A DNA stretch of 64,000 nt from Riptortus pedestris (lineage: Eukaryota; Arthropoda; Insecta; Hemiptera; Alydidae): positions 143,474,001 through 143,538,000 of the forward strand of contig CM032232.1 in assembly GCA_019009955.1 (NCBI GenBank), in the 5' to 3' direction. The notes under the pieces are model-generated. The model made no database searches. It had not been told where the DNA came from and was given only the letters and a program-made list of their open reading frames with translations. Shown one piece after another: positions 1 to 10,156 of this stretch. The position numbers and the translations under genes were made by a program. Within the stretch, counting starts at the first letter, position 1; each line of letters opens with the position of its first letter.

Positions 1-242
1 CCCCCCCTTCTTTAGTTCTTGGACTACTAATTTTTTGAGTTATTTTAATATAACATATTATTCCAATTCAAAAGTCCGTTTCTGTCTGGGAAATTTATTT
101 TAATTAACTGAAAACATTTATCATTACCGTTTGTATTTTTATTCACGGTGGTATTGTGTTACCTGTATGCAGATTTCTTTATTGTAAATCGTCACATGGG
201 AAATCTGCCTTAGTGTACGCGGCCCCTGCGTGACGGACTTTT
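1..242 (+). mobile_element. HINE-like H copy, 3' part only (H4 module)
   Basis: The window opens inside a C-run followed by the H4 signature CTTTAGTTCTTGGACTACTAA. A B-type stretch (ATTCACGGTGGTATTGTGTTACC, with GCAGATTTC after it) leads to GGGAAATCTGCC, the hairpin region ACGCGGCCCCTGCGT and the tail GACGGACTTTT. The 5' half lies outside the window. Confidence 0.75.
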
Positions 243-504
243 CGTACTTCTGGATACCTCCACTCCTACCTTTGTCAGAACAAGCATCATGCAACTGTTA
301 TATCCTGAACCATTTCACATATAAGCTTAAATAACAATTATATGTTTTCAAGGAAACCAATGGATCTCGTCTTTGTGTGATGATGGACAAATAAGGGATT
401 TTACGTTCTTCTATCCGAAATGTTTATTTGATCTATTCCGTACTCAATGTATATGAATTTCAGTCAACACTAAAGATCATACATTATGTTGGCAGGAAAT
501 AGGG
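243..504 (+). repeat. Dispersed repeat shared with 14553-14830
   Basis: This stretch aligns by eye to the segment after the H copy ending at 14552. Shared landmarks in order are a CACTCCTAC-like stretch, AAGCTTAAATA, TTACGTTCTT, AAATGTTTATTT and CACTAAAGA. It is probably a long version of the H3 3' module rather than unique DNA. Confidence 0.5.
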
Positions 505-861
505 AATGGAGTAGTGGGGGGGGGGGTACCGTAGATGTGGGGGAATTCGAACAGCTCAAAATATTTCCGTTGTTGTGCTTGGGATCGTAAACTGGTTTTA
601 TAGAAACAATCTTGTTTAAACTATTCATAATATCTTACAATTGTTGTTGTATGCATTTTCTCGTAACTCAAGTATGTAAGGTTGTTATTCTTGCTTTCTT
701 GTTGGGCCCCGCCTACTGTACCTTCCACCTTTTACTCATTCGAGTTAGTTCACTTTATTTGTCCATGCATATAGGAAATATGTGTTGTGATTGGATAACA
801 AAAGTGTTATACCAGTACGGTGGAAATATCGTTTGCGCAGCATCGTTGCGTTGACGGACTT
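505..861 (+). mobile_element. Degenerate H copy, 3' half
   Basis: A G-run at about 518-527 is followed by a diverged H body (AATATTTCCGTTGTT, ATAGAAACAATCTTG). The end reads GTTGCGTTGACGGACTTTT, the family tail after a decayed hairpin. The next copy starts in the same T-run, so the two are directly tandem. Confidence 0.6.
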
Positions 862-1563
862 TTAGCAGGTTTGCCTTTAGGGGAAATCAGCTTATTGAGG
901 TTGTTACTCATGTCGCGATTTTCGAACATTTGTCGTTCATATGTCTTTCGATCGTACCCATGGAAGATGACGTAAATGAGGTCCGTCCAAAACTGTATAT
1001 ATATACAGTATTATATATATATATATACTATTATATATATATATTAATATTTATTATATATATTTTTTGTCTGTTACCTCTCTAGCGGTCGAAAATTTTT
1101 GTCTTATTGTTGCCAAACTTGATATATTATCGCTTTATATAAAAATAAAGATCAAGTTCGTTAATGGCTGAAATCAGACTGGGGAAGTGGGGGGGGGGGG
1201 AGGGTTTAGAGGGGGAGGATTTCAAAAATTCTTAATATCTCGGTTATTATGCTCCACATTGAAAACGTGTATAGAGCCAATCTTATTGCAAATGTAATGT
1301 TCTATAAATGTTGTTATGTACATTCATTCTCTATCTTGATTATTTACTGAGATATTTGCATTTTTTAGTTTTCGATCTTCAGTAAAGCCCCACTCCTACT
1401 CATCTCATATTTTCATATTCTATTATGTTTTGAAGCACTTTATTTGAAGCTTAAATACCAAATATTGTTCTCATTGATCTTTTAAAGTTTAAGATAAATG
1501 CAAATGAGTGGTGCACGTGGGAAATCTGCTTAGTTAACGCAGCTCTTGCGTGACAGACTTTTT
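862..1563 (+). mobile_element. H copy, near full length (H3 module)
   Basis: It starts TTAGCAGGTTTGCC with a decayed palindrome (CCTTTAGGGGAAATC). An irregular TA tract lies at about 997-1062, and a G-run of more than 10 follows near 1190. The 3' module contains CACTCCTACTCATCTC and AAATACCAAATATTG. The end is GGGAAATCTGCTTAG, a weakened hairpin and GACAGACTTTTT. Confidence 0.8.
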
Positions 1564-1925
1564 ATTGCATCGGCGTACATTTCAAGAGTTTTTAGATCAG
1601 GGCCTCAACAGCAGATTTCGCTTAGCCGAAATTGGCAGAATACGAGACCCTTTTCAGATTTAGAGGAACCGGAACACATTTGGATGGATTGAAGTGGCGA
1701 GAGTATAAAAGAGCAGCTGCGAGTGCGGGATTCATAAATAAAAGCTGTTGGCAGGCCTGCTGTGACAATTGTAGCAGTGGTCGAGGGTTGGCAGGCCTGC
1801 TGATAACAGCTGATATGCCTGCGAATAATGTCACCAGCCTACAATGCCGCCGGCAGTCACCTTCCTATTCGACTTTCTAGAAATGCCGCTCTAGACATGA
1901 CAGTTACTAGTAATTTGGTGCACGT
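1564..1925. other. No gene seen; short tandem palindrome
   Basis: GTTGGCAGGCCTGCTG, with the palindrome GCAGGCCTGC inside, occurs at 1747-1762 and again at 1787-1802, exactly 40 bp apart. An overlapping open frame of about 80 codons (1632-1880) has no recognisable motif and I do not call it a gene. Confidence 0.4.
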
Positions 1926-2013
1926 GTTAGCCTTGTGAGTAAAGTTGTAGCTCTCTATAAACTTGGTACGCCTCGAGTCATGGGTTCGGTTCCCGTATGA
2001 AAATAAGGCACGT
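1926..2013 (+). repeat. tRNA-like SINE head
   Basis: TTAGCCTTGTGAGTAAAG resembles a pol III A box. GGTTCGGTTCC at 1983-1993 is close to the B-box consensus GGTTCGANTCC, framed by a complementary GGG/CCC. The usual spacing and a partial anticodon-like region are present, but no complete cloverleaf or acceptor stem is visible. I infer a tRNA-derived SINE fragment, not a working tRNA gene. Confidence 0.45.
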
Positions 2014-2087
2014 ATACTGTGGCGAACTGACTAAATAAAATCCTTAGGACTATTTAGAATAAAGAAGTTCGACTCGCTGCGTAAATT

Positions 2088-2440
2088 CGAAGGGCTGCGT
2101 AAAGTATGAAGATATCCCTATTGTAGTTTTACATTAGATAAATCTACATACTGGTAACACTCAGCACCGCCGTGAATATTAACTGAATACAAACGATAAT
2201 GAGAAACCTCCCAAGTCAATTTGAATAACCTCCCAACGAAGGCGACTAAATTGTAAACGAACAAGCCTGGCAACCTCTCAGGGCTGAACAAATAGATAAA
2301 AATATTCTTAGCCGGAAAGAAAAAAATAATTACTGACAAATATCAAAAGAGCATATTAGCATGTATCTAGTATAATAAAGGTCTCTTGAAAACAATATTC
2401 GCCATTTGAGCTTCGAATAATGTGGTTTATTATATTACAG
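2088..2440 (-). mobile_element. Degenerate H copy, 3' part
   Basis: AGGGCTGCGTAAAG, the reverse of the hairpin region, is followed by CTACATACTGGTAACAC and ACCGCCGTGAATATT, which are H4-type sequence in reverse. The later part (GTCTCTTGAAAACAATATT, AGCTTCGAATAATGTGG) matches 44240-44330. Confidence 0.5.
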
Positions 2441-2445
2441 ACCAT

Positions 2446-2565
2446 TAGCAGATTTCCCTTAAGGGAAATCAGCTATTGAGGTCGTACTCATGACGCGATT
2501 TTCGAAACGTTTCTTCAAATGTCCATCGATCCTACCCAGGAGATGACGAAAATGAGGTCAGTTTC

Positions 2566-2609
<44 letters not shown>

Positions 2610-3013
2610 CTGTTAACGCACTAGCGGTCCCAATTTTGGTTTGATCGTCACTAAACTGGATATTTAAACGTTTTATGTAAAAAGACAGATCAAGTTTTTT
2701 AATGGCTGAAATAGGACCATTGGAAAATTCGAAATATTTCCGTTACTATATCGAAAACTTGTATAGAATCAATCTCATTGCAAATTAAATGATCTATAAA
2801 TATTATTATATACATTTATTCTCTTTCTTCAATATTAACAAAGATATTTGCATTTTTATTAAATGTGGGTGGATGACGGAGGAGATTGAGTTTCCCGCCA
2901 AAAGCTAGTTAGGCCGTTTTCGAAATTGTTCGGCTCTCGTGAAGTTTCTCTATTGTAAAACTTCACGTGGGAAATCTGCATAGTGTACGCAGCCCCTGCG
3001 TGACGGACTTTTT
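2446..3013 (+). mobile_element. H copy, near full length (H1 module, shortened G tract)
   Basis: It has an intact 5' palindrome, a TA tract at about 2572-2605, the TTTGTCTGTTAACG block, a body lacking the long G-run, and an H1 module with CCCGCCAAAAGCTAG. The end is ACGCAGCCCCTGCGTGACGGACTTTTT. Its middle segment recurs inside the copy at 10794-11477. Confidence 0.87.
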
Positions 3014-3522
3014 ACATATGAGCAAGAGAGAATAGACTGTTAGAAGAGTACCACAGGGGCCATTTTAACACGGAGTAAATCCGTTTAGTTTCCTAGCAAC
3101 TGTGTGTGTGTCGGGCTTTTTTCGTTTGGGAATTTTTTTTTTCAGTAGTAGGCGCAGGGTCGAGGGCCTGCTTTCATTGATCGGAAAGATAAAAGGCTTT
3201 TGATGTGGAGCAGGGTGCATGAACGATGCACTTAGCTTGAGTGGTTTACAGATTGCATTCGTTCGTACTCCGCCCTCTAACTATTGGGCTGCTAATGGGC
3301 TCAGCGCGCATTCCACGGCTGCCTTAACGGCTCACGAAGTAGAGAGTACGTCCCGAAGTTTCGAAACTTCAAAAGAACTTCATTCGGCGAGGCGGTACTA
3401 CACATTGAAAGTTCGCCTGACTGTATGCATAACTCAACAGAGAGTCTGCCAAGCTGCGTATGCTTATCATATTCACTGTTGATGCAATAACACGTAAACC
3501 AACAATCTGTTTACTGTTTATC
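3014..3522. other. No recognised gene; flank of inverted repeat
   Basis: An 87-codon open frame at 3219-3482 has no motif, signal or membrane segment that I recognise, and its codon use gives no clear support. The stretch is more mixed in base composition than its surroundings and may be unique DNA or the body of a diverged transposon. Confidence 0.3.
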
Positions 3523-4032
3523 ACTTAGTGTAAAGCCTATGTAAAAAAGTACTTAAAACTAAAGATCAGGATCAATAAGAAGGTTAAGTCCTCTACTGGT
3601 TTTTAATATAATGCAGAGTGCACTTTCGGAGTCAACCCTCCATCCTCAGTGCCTGCTGCAGAGTTTTAGTCGCCCGGCGGTCGTGGTCCAGGCAACGCAG
3701 CTTTAATCAGCAGACACTGAGGATGGAGCGTTGACTCCGAAAGTGCACTCTGCATTATATTAAAAAACAGTAGAGGACTTGGCCTTCTTATTGATCCTGA
3801 TCTTTAGTTTTAAGTACTTTTTTACATAGGCTTTACACTAAGTCCAAGTGCACTTTCGGAGTCAACGCTCCATCCTCAGTGTCTGCTGATTAAAGCTGCG
3901 TTGCCTGGACCACGACCGCCGGGCGACTAATACTCTGCAGCAGGCACAGAGGATGGAGCGTTGACTCCGAAAGTGCACTCTACATTATATTAAAAAACAG
4001 TAGAGGACTTGGCCTTCTTATTGATCCTGATC
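3523..4032. repeat. Double inverted repeat, Penelope-like terminal cluster
   Basis: The first palindrome is 3523-3658 against 3708-3843, with arms of about 136 bp and few mismatches around a 49-bp centre (3659-3707). The second has arms 3846-3888 and 3938-3982 around a 49-bp centre (3889-3937). The second centre is the reverse complement of the first with one visible mismatch. A further right-hand arm runs to 4032. The arms carry CTGAGGATGGAGCG and CTCCGAAAG, resembling the CTGAnGA...GAAA motif in Penelope-like pseudo-LTRs. No reverse transcriptase is present. The Penelope link is inference; the geometry is seen directly. Confidence 0.75.
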
Positions 4033-4081
4033 AATTGGTTCCTCTACCATCCAGCATATTCCAGAGATATCAAAACTAAAG

Positions 4082-4318
4082 AAGTCTGTCACGTAATGGT
4101 TGCGTAGAAAATGCAAATTTCCCACACGCCGGATGACACACTGGCGATCTCATCTCACCATGCATTTTCTATTTTCAATGAGTAGAAGTGGGGGAAGGTG
4201 GTGATGATATATGAAAAAAAAAAATATAAAGTAGCTCGTTTAATAATTTTGTGTCGAGAAAATGTATAGACCAACAATTCTATACCATTAATAGTTTGAC
4301 AATAGCCCAATTTCGTTT
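4082..4318 (-). mobile_element. Degenerate H 3' end
   Basis: AAGTCTGTCACG, a broken hairpin and GCAAATTTCCCACAC are the reverse of the H 3' end. The rest is too diverged to place the module, although GAGTAGAAGTGGGGG recalls H3. Confidence 0.4.
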
Positions 4319-4449
4319 TAGTGGATTTCCCTTGAGGGAAATCAGCTATTGAGGTAGTACTCATGACGCGATTTTCGAACATTTTCTTCAAATGACCATC
4401 GATCCTACCCAGGAGATGACGAAAATGAGGCCCGTTCAAAACTGTATAT
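4319..4449 (+). mobile_element. H copy, 5' end only, cut at its TA tract by R4
   Basis: GGATTTCCCTTGAGGGAAATC and the full 5' block run up to GTTCAAAACTGTATA. Repeat R4 starts exactly there. The body and 3' end are missing. Confidence 0.8.
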
Positions 4450-5104
4450 TGTGGTATTCAGTGTTGGCAAGTGGGCAACACTTTCTAATACACCCCTCTA
4501 CGGTATTATATAGTGAGTAATGGCTTATATAAACATATTTATGTACATAACAAAAAGCAAAGCACTTTAACTTTGTTCCTAGATATCAAAGTTTCATATA
4601 TAAGGATATTTGTTCTTTGCGTTCAGAACTATTGTTTGTTTTTTATTACAAACATAAACGAGAAATTTCGATATCATTTTCATTATTAAAAAATATTCTA
4701 TTAAAAAAATGTTCTTTATTTAAAAATAAATTAAAGACATTCATGTATGAAGGATGTTTTTATACAGAAGATGAATAATTTTAAAAATGGTAAATTATTA
4801 AATAAAACTACAAAATATATGTGTTACCCGGTTTAAAATAATTTATCATCAAGTACATTATCTCTATAAGGTTTTAAGTTTGTCATCATTTATAAAGCTT
4901 GTCATTACTTTAATAAATTTGCATGTCAATAAATAAAAAAAAAATGTATATTATATATTTGAGATTTATTAAGATTGTTAACGAAACTAATTTATTGAAT
5001 GTATTGTTATTTAAATTGATTACTTTTTTCTATGTATTCTTAGAACATGACCTAATTTTATAACTAATGTACGATATAAGTATTAGTATGTTATTCAATA
5101 ATTT
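4450..5104 (+). repeat. Dispersed repeat R4, copy 1 (uninterrupted reference)
   Basis: Homologous throughout to 40402-42182. The sharp left edge is TGTGGTATTCAGTGTTGG in both copies although the flanks differ. It is AT-rich with no open frame of note. This copy lacks the two insertions found in copy 2 and so provides empty sites near 4600 and 4684-4690. A TG start hints at a solo LTR, but no matching CA end or target duplication was seen. Confidence 0.75.
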
Positions 5105-5223
5105 TAGCAGATTTCCCTCCAGGGAAATCAGCTATTGAGGTCGTACTGATGACGCGAGTTTTGAAAAATTTCCTCAAATGTCCATCGATCCTACCCAGTA
5201 GATGACGAAAATGAGGTCCGTTC

Positions 5224-5289
<66 letters not shown>

Positions 5290-5470
5290 CTGTTACCGCT
5301 CTAGCGGTCGCAATTATTGTTTAATCGTTACCAAACTTGATATTTAGTCGTTTTATGTAAAAAGACAGATCAAGTTCGTTAATGGCTGAAATCAGACCAG
5401 TGGGAGGGGGGGGGGGGTTAGAGGGGAGGATTTTCGAGAATTCGAAATATCTTCGTTACTATAAGTCGAT
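5105..5470 (+). mobile_element. H copy, 3' truncated
   Basis: It begins in the T-run at the end of R4 copy 1; R4 copy 2 has the same site unoccupied near 42180. The palindrome carries CC in place of TT (CCCTCCAGGG). The TA tract spans about 5229-5284 and a G-run of about 13 follows. It stops inside the body after GTTACTATAAGTCG. Confidence 0.85.
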
Positions 5471-5866
5471 TTGATGAAATTTGACCCAATATATGCTTAA
5501 GTTATGCCGCCTTTGATCCTGACGTACATATTGTCGGTAGGGAACTATGACGTATTCCGCTGAGATTAATATTTCTAGTTGGGAATCAATGCCGCGAGGT
5601 TTCCAGTCGAGTTGACACTAGCTGCAGCATATTCGAGGAGGGTTGAGAGGCTATGGGCTATTCAGCACAAGTAAGGCTGGAACACTGGGGGGTGGAGGGG
5701 GGGGGTTCCGGGGAAAATACCGCAGGCGGGGGAATTAATTAGTTCCTGGTCATACTCAACCCCCCCCCCCCGACATAGCAGGTTGTGTCAGCAAGGGGAA
5801 CCTGCGAGTTCCATCAAGGAACCCATTTCAGAGCAGGGAACCCATAGCGGGAGGGATGTTTTTTTT
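5471..5866. other. No gene seen; G-run and C-run pair
   Basis: A long G-rich tract lies at about 5686-5718 and a run of more than 12 C at about 5760-5773, so the strands could pair within the region. There are no motifs of a gene or known transposon. Confidence 0.35.
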
Positions 5867-6690
5867 TAGCAGTTTTCCCTTAAGGGAAATCAGCTATTGA
5901 GGTCGTACTCATGACGCGATTTTCGATAAATGTCCTCAAAATTTCCATCGATCCCACCTAATAGATGTCGGAAATGAGGTCCGTTCATAATTATATATAT
6001 ATATATATATATATACATATATATATTTGTCTGTTAACTCTCTTTGTCTGATCGTTACCAAACTTGATATTTTAATGTTTTATGTAAAAATAAAGGCCAA
6101 GTTCGTTAATGGCTGAAATTGGACCAGTGGGAGGGGGGATTTTCGAAACTCCGAAATATCTCCGTTACTACACGTCGCATCGAAAAAGTGTATAGAACCA
6201 ATCTTATTGTAAATTAAATTTACTATAAATATTTTTACATACATTTATTCTCTATCTTGAATACTAACCGAGATATTTGCATTTGTATTGTGTGTGTGGT
6301 CGGCAGGTGTCGCCTATGTTCGGGACTATCCGCAGAGAGCTAGTGCGGCCGTTTCCGTAACTTTTCGATTTTTCGAAAATTCGAAGTATCTCAGTTACCA
6401 AACATTGGATCTAAAAATTGTATAGAATTAATCTTATTGCAAATTAAATTGATGAGAATAAATGTATACAACAATATTTATAGATTGTTGTATACATTTA
6501 TTCTCTATCTTGAATATTAGCCGAGATATTTGCATTTTTATTAAGTGTAACGGACGAGCTATGGTTCCAGCCGAAAGCTAGTTCTGCCGTTTCCGTAACT
6601 GTTCGGCATTCGTATGGAGATTTCTCTATTGTATAACTTTACGTAGGAAATCTGCTTAGTTTACGCAGCCCCTGAGTGACGGACTTTTTT
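5867..6690 (+). mobile_element. H copy with duplicated 3' module
   Basis: The palindrome is intact and the TA tract lies at about 5994-6025. Two successive 3' modules are present. The first, H2-like, carries GGCCGTTTCCGTAAC. A second body segment starting near 6370 (TTTTTCGAAAATTCGAAGTATC) is followed by an H1-like module. The hairpin has one stem mismatch (CTGAGT). A 22-bp perfect inverted repeat at 6454-6505 sits in the second body. Confidence 0.82.
6454..6505. repeat. 22-bp perfect hairpin inside an H copy
   Basis: Arms 6454-6475 and 6484-6505 are exact reverse complements with an 8-nt loop (ATTTATAG). Other H copies have only one arm here (AGAGAATAAATGTATA), so the second arm looks like a local inverted duplication. 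Confidence 0.8.
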
Positions 6691-6699
6691 TTAAAAAAG

Positions 6700-6830
6700 A
6701 TAATTAAATTATTTATTAACGTCCACTTTTTGCATCTGAGGCTAATTTGGACGTGCTATCTACAGGTTACCACCCTTTTGTAGCTGGGGTGGGACTAAGG
6801 ATCAAATAAATAAAAAATAAAAAGTATGAT
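6700..6830 (+). repeat. Possible non-LTR retrotransposon tail
   Basis: The sequence ends CAAATAAATAAAAAATAAAAA after a mixed 3'UTR-like stretch (GTAGCTGGGGTGGGAC). This resembles the AATAAATAAAT-tailed LINE ends seen at 16197 and 63675. There is no coding remnant. Confidence 0.3.
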
Positions 6831-7569
6831 CTATAACCTTGTTATTTTTTATGTATTACATTTCCATATATTATCATTTTTGTAAATATGATATTCAAAG
6901 CACAAGTGATATGTTAGTAAAGGTTACACTTTAACAGAGACATAATGCTGATTGTACATACTGTTTTATCCGTAATCACCAATTTTCAGTACTATTACCT
7001 GAAATAAGTAATAAGATAAATAATTACTGATAAAAAGAAATAGAAAACATATTTAAAGTGTAAATGAAATAATATCAATAATAGCTACTTACTGACAACA
7101 ATAATTGTATCTAAGGCACACAAAAAAAATCTTAAAGTCTCACTTAATGTTTTTCATTATTTTAACACTCCCAATACCACCCTCCCAATACCACGGGTCC
7201 GGACCATCACAGACTACCACGGGGGTCCTTGCGGGACCCCACTCTTTTTTACGAAGTTTTTCATATAAAAACATACTTTATTTGGATTTATTAGTTAGAA
7301 TATGAAAAATGACTACAATTAATACATTCCTATTACTATTTTATTGATTGTATGATATTTATTTATTAAAAGAATTTATTGATTGTAAAAAATGTATTGA
7401 TTATGAAAGAAAATCCTTCGTTTATTGTCTTGGTTCACTGATTTGACTATTTGGAGTCATCATTTTACGTATTTTGTTTGCACAGTTGCCGTTCTAAGAA
7501 TCAATTAGCTTCCCGTTTTTCATCAAAATGCGAGAAAAGAGAGTAAAAATAGGAAGGATTGCCTTGTTT
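6831..7569. other. AT-rich stretch without recognisable features
   Basis: I see no open frame with motifs. A GGACCATCAC/GGGACCCC-like patch near 7198-7240 has distant reverse matches near 8350-8375 and 8540-8570, so the H copy at 7570 may have split a diverged repeat. Confidence 0.3.
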
Positions 7570-7691
7570 TTAGCAGATTTCCCTTGAGGAAATCAGCTAT
7601 TGAGGTTGTACTCATGACGGAATTTTCGAAGTTTGCTTCAAATGCCCATCGATCCTACCTAGTAGATGACGAAAATGAGGTCCGTTCAAAA

Positions 7692-7771
<80 letters not shown>

Positions 7772-8207
7772 CTGTTAACGCTCTAGCGGTCGCAATATTT
7801 GTTTGATCGCTACCAAACTCGATATTTAGTCGTTTCATGTAAAAAGAAAGATCAAGTTCGTTAATGGCTGAAATCGGACCAGTGGGAGGGGGGGGGGTTT
7901 AGAGGGGAGGATTTTCTAAAATTTGAAAATTTCCGTTACTATACGTCGGATCGAAAAATTTTATAAAATCAATCTTATTGCAAATTAAATTTACTATAAA
8001 TATTGTTCTATACATTTATTCTCTATCTTGCATATTAACCGAGATATTTGGATTTTTATTAAATTTGGCCCGATAACGAACGTTTCGAGATTCCCGCCAA
8101 AAAGTAGTTTGGCCTTTTGCCCTTTCTTATGGAGATTTCTCTATTGTATAACTTCACGCGGGAAATCTGCTTAATTTACGCAGCCCCTGCGTGACGGACT
8201 TTTTTTT
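7570..8207 (+). mobile_element. H copy, full length reference (H1 module)
   Basis: This is a good example of the layout: start TAGCAGATTTCCC; a palindrome one base short (CCCTTGAGGAAATC); block to GTTCAAAACTG; a TA tract of about 70 bp at 7697-7767; TTTGTCTGTTAACG; AATGGCTGAAATCGGACC; a G-run; TTTAGAGGGGAGG; AATCTTATTGCAAATTAAAT; CATTTATTCTC; the H1 module; GGGAAATCTGCTTAA; the hairpin ACGCAG-CCC-CTGCGT; and tail GACGGAC plus T-run. It encodes no transposase or Rep/helicase, so it is non-autonomous. Confidence 0.9.
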
Positions 8208-8672
8208 ATTCTCTTTCCTCGAGTTAGGTGACTTAAAACTTTTAATTTCTTTTAATCAATACATTTTTTACAATCAATAAATTCTTTTAATAAATAAATT
8301 TCATACAATCAATAAAATTGTAATAGGTATGTATTAAAAAAGTTATACGTACCATGGGTCTCGCAAGGACCCCAAACCAAGTGTTTTTAGAAATAAATAA
8401 ATTATTAAAGGTTTATCTAGTAGAATCTATAAAAACTGTTAATACGATCTGATACAAACCCGTTCCAAAGGAAAAGTCACAAAGTAACAATTCGATTGGT
8501 CAAGTTTTTCATTAAGTTTTCGTGAAAATTCGGAGAGCTGGGGTCCTCGGAGGACCCTATGTTACTGGGAGGGTTAATCAGGCAAACGTTTTGTCCTCCT
8601 GGGTTTTTACAACGCAAAATTTTAAATTATTCTTTTATGTAACTAAAACATTAAAACATAGCAGGCCAATAA
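8208..8672. other. No gene seen
   Basis: AT-rich. ATTGATTGTATGAT/TTATTAAAAGAATTTATTGATTG-type sequence near 7340-7385 recurs in reverse near 8265-8320. The two flanks of the 7570-8207 copy are therefore partly inverted copies of each other. Confidence 0.35.
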
Positions 8673-9331
8673 AAAGTCCGTCACGCAGGTGCTGGGTTAG
8701 CAGATTCCCCGCGTGAGTCACGTATTTGCATTTATCTCAAAACGCAAACGTTCAATGTAAACAATATTTGGTATTTAGGCTTCAAATAAAGTGCTACATA
8801 TTATAATAGCTTTTTGTTAATACTATATGAGCAGGGGTGGGAGTTTACTGATGACCGAAAACTAAAAAAGTCCGTCACGCAGGGCTGCGTAGACTAAGCA
8901 GATTTCCCACATGAAGTTTTACAATAGAGAAATCTGCCTAATAATAACAGTAGTAGAAACCTATTCTCACGAGTACGAATAGTTAGTGAAACGGCCACAC
9001 TAGCGCTCGGCGGAAACTCCCGAACATAGCCGACCACACTCACAATACAAATGCAAATATCTCGGTTAATATTAAAGATACAGAATAAATGTATAGAACA
9101 ATATTTATAGTAAATTTAATTTGCAATAAGATTGGTTCTATACAATTTTTTGATCCAACGTATGGTAACGGAGATATTTCGAATTTTCGAAAATCCCCCT
9201 CTAAACCCCTCCTCCCACTGGTCCGATTTCAGCCATTAACGAACTTGATCTGTCTTTTTACATAAAATGATTTTAAAATCACGAGTTTAGTGACTATTAA
9301 ACAAAAACTGAGACCGCTAGAGCGTTTACAG

Positions 9332-9397
<66 letters not shown>

Positions 9398-9912
9398 GAA
9401 CGGACCTCATTTTCGTCATCTCCTGGGTAGGATCGATGGACATTTGAAGAAATTTTTCGAAACTCGCGTCATGAGTACGACCTCAATAGGTGATTTCCCT
9501 TAAGGAAATTCCCTTAAGGGAAATCAGCTAATATGGAAATATCTCGGTCAATGTTCAATTTAGAGGAAACATTTATTATAACAACAAGTATATAGCTTCA
9601 AATTTGTAATAAGATTAATTTTATACAATTTTTCGTCCGACTCGTAACAACAGAGATTATTAGCGAATTTCTCCCCTCTAACCCCCCCCTCCACTAGTCC
9701 GATTTCTGTCATTAACGAACTTGATCTTTCTTTTTATATAATAATCGTTTTATATATTTTAGTTTAGTTTATATATTTATATTTATTAACAGACATAACT
9801 GTTTTGACCTCATTTTGATCATCTCCTAGCTAGGATAGAAGGAAATTTATTGAAAATCGCATTAGGAGTGCAACCTTAATAGCTGATTTTTCTTAAGGGA
9901 AGTCTACTAAAA
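8673..9912 (-). mobile_element. H copy (H3 module), split by a younger H copy
   Basis: The 3' end is at 8673 (AAAAGTCCGTCACGCAGG) and an H3 module runs to ACCGAAAACTAAAAA at 8865. It resumes at 9533 with ATGGAAATATCTCGG and ends at 9912 with CTTAAGGGAAGTCTACTAAAA. TA is reduced to a short TATATATTT stretch and the body is more diverged than the inserted copy, consistent with greater age. Confidence 0.8.
8866..9532 (-). mobile_element. H copy inserted in the A6 of an older H copy
   Basis: Full length with an H2-like module (TAGCGCTCGGCGGAAACT). The TA tract is about 9339-9392. The terminal palindrome is partly duplicated (TTCCCTTAAGGAAATTCCCTTAAGGG). The host site is CTAAAAAATGC, uninterrupted for example at 58680-58690. 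No target duplication beyond A residues is visible. Confidence 0.88.
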
Positions 9913-10156
9913 CTATGATGAGAAATAATTTATAAGAACTATTGTATAATCCCAAACGTTAAAATTAAAAAAAAAAGTAATTATAAATTAAAATGTGCAA
10001 AATTGTTCTCTTTGGTTAAAGTTTCTAAAATATAACATATGCATTCACAATCACGCACACATTCAATGTAATACAAAATAAGTTGTAATTAAGCCTTTAT
10101 GGCTGCACATCGCTAGTAATAGGCAGAAAATGAGTATTATATAATTTTGTAATATT

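Noticed and set aside
1926..2013. Functional tRNA gene
   Set aside because: B box present but no complete acceptor, D or anticodon stems.
2446..3013. H elements as ordinary DNA-transposon MITEs because of the GCAGATTTCCC inverted repeat
   Set aside because: The inverted repeat is not terminal at the 3' side (hairpin and tail follow), and no target duplication is seen at the empty/filled sites.
3219..3482. 87-codon frame as a gene
   Set aside because: No motif, no flanking exon, and adjacent to a transposon-like inverted repeat.
7697..7767. Regular palindromic repeats as a CRISPR array
   Set aside because: H copies are dispersed in both orientations with transposon junctions and eukaryotic context; no direct repeat-spacer structure.
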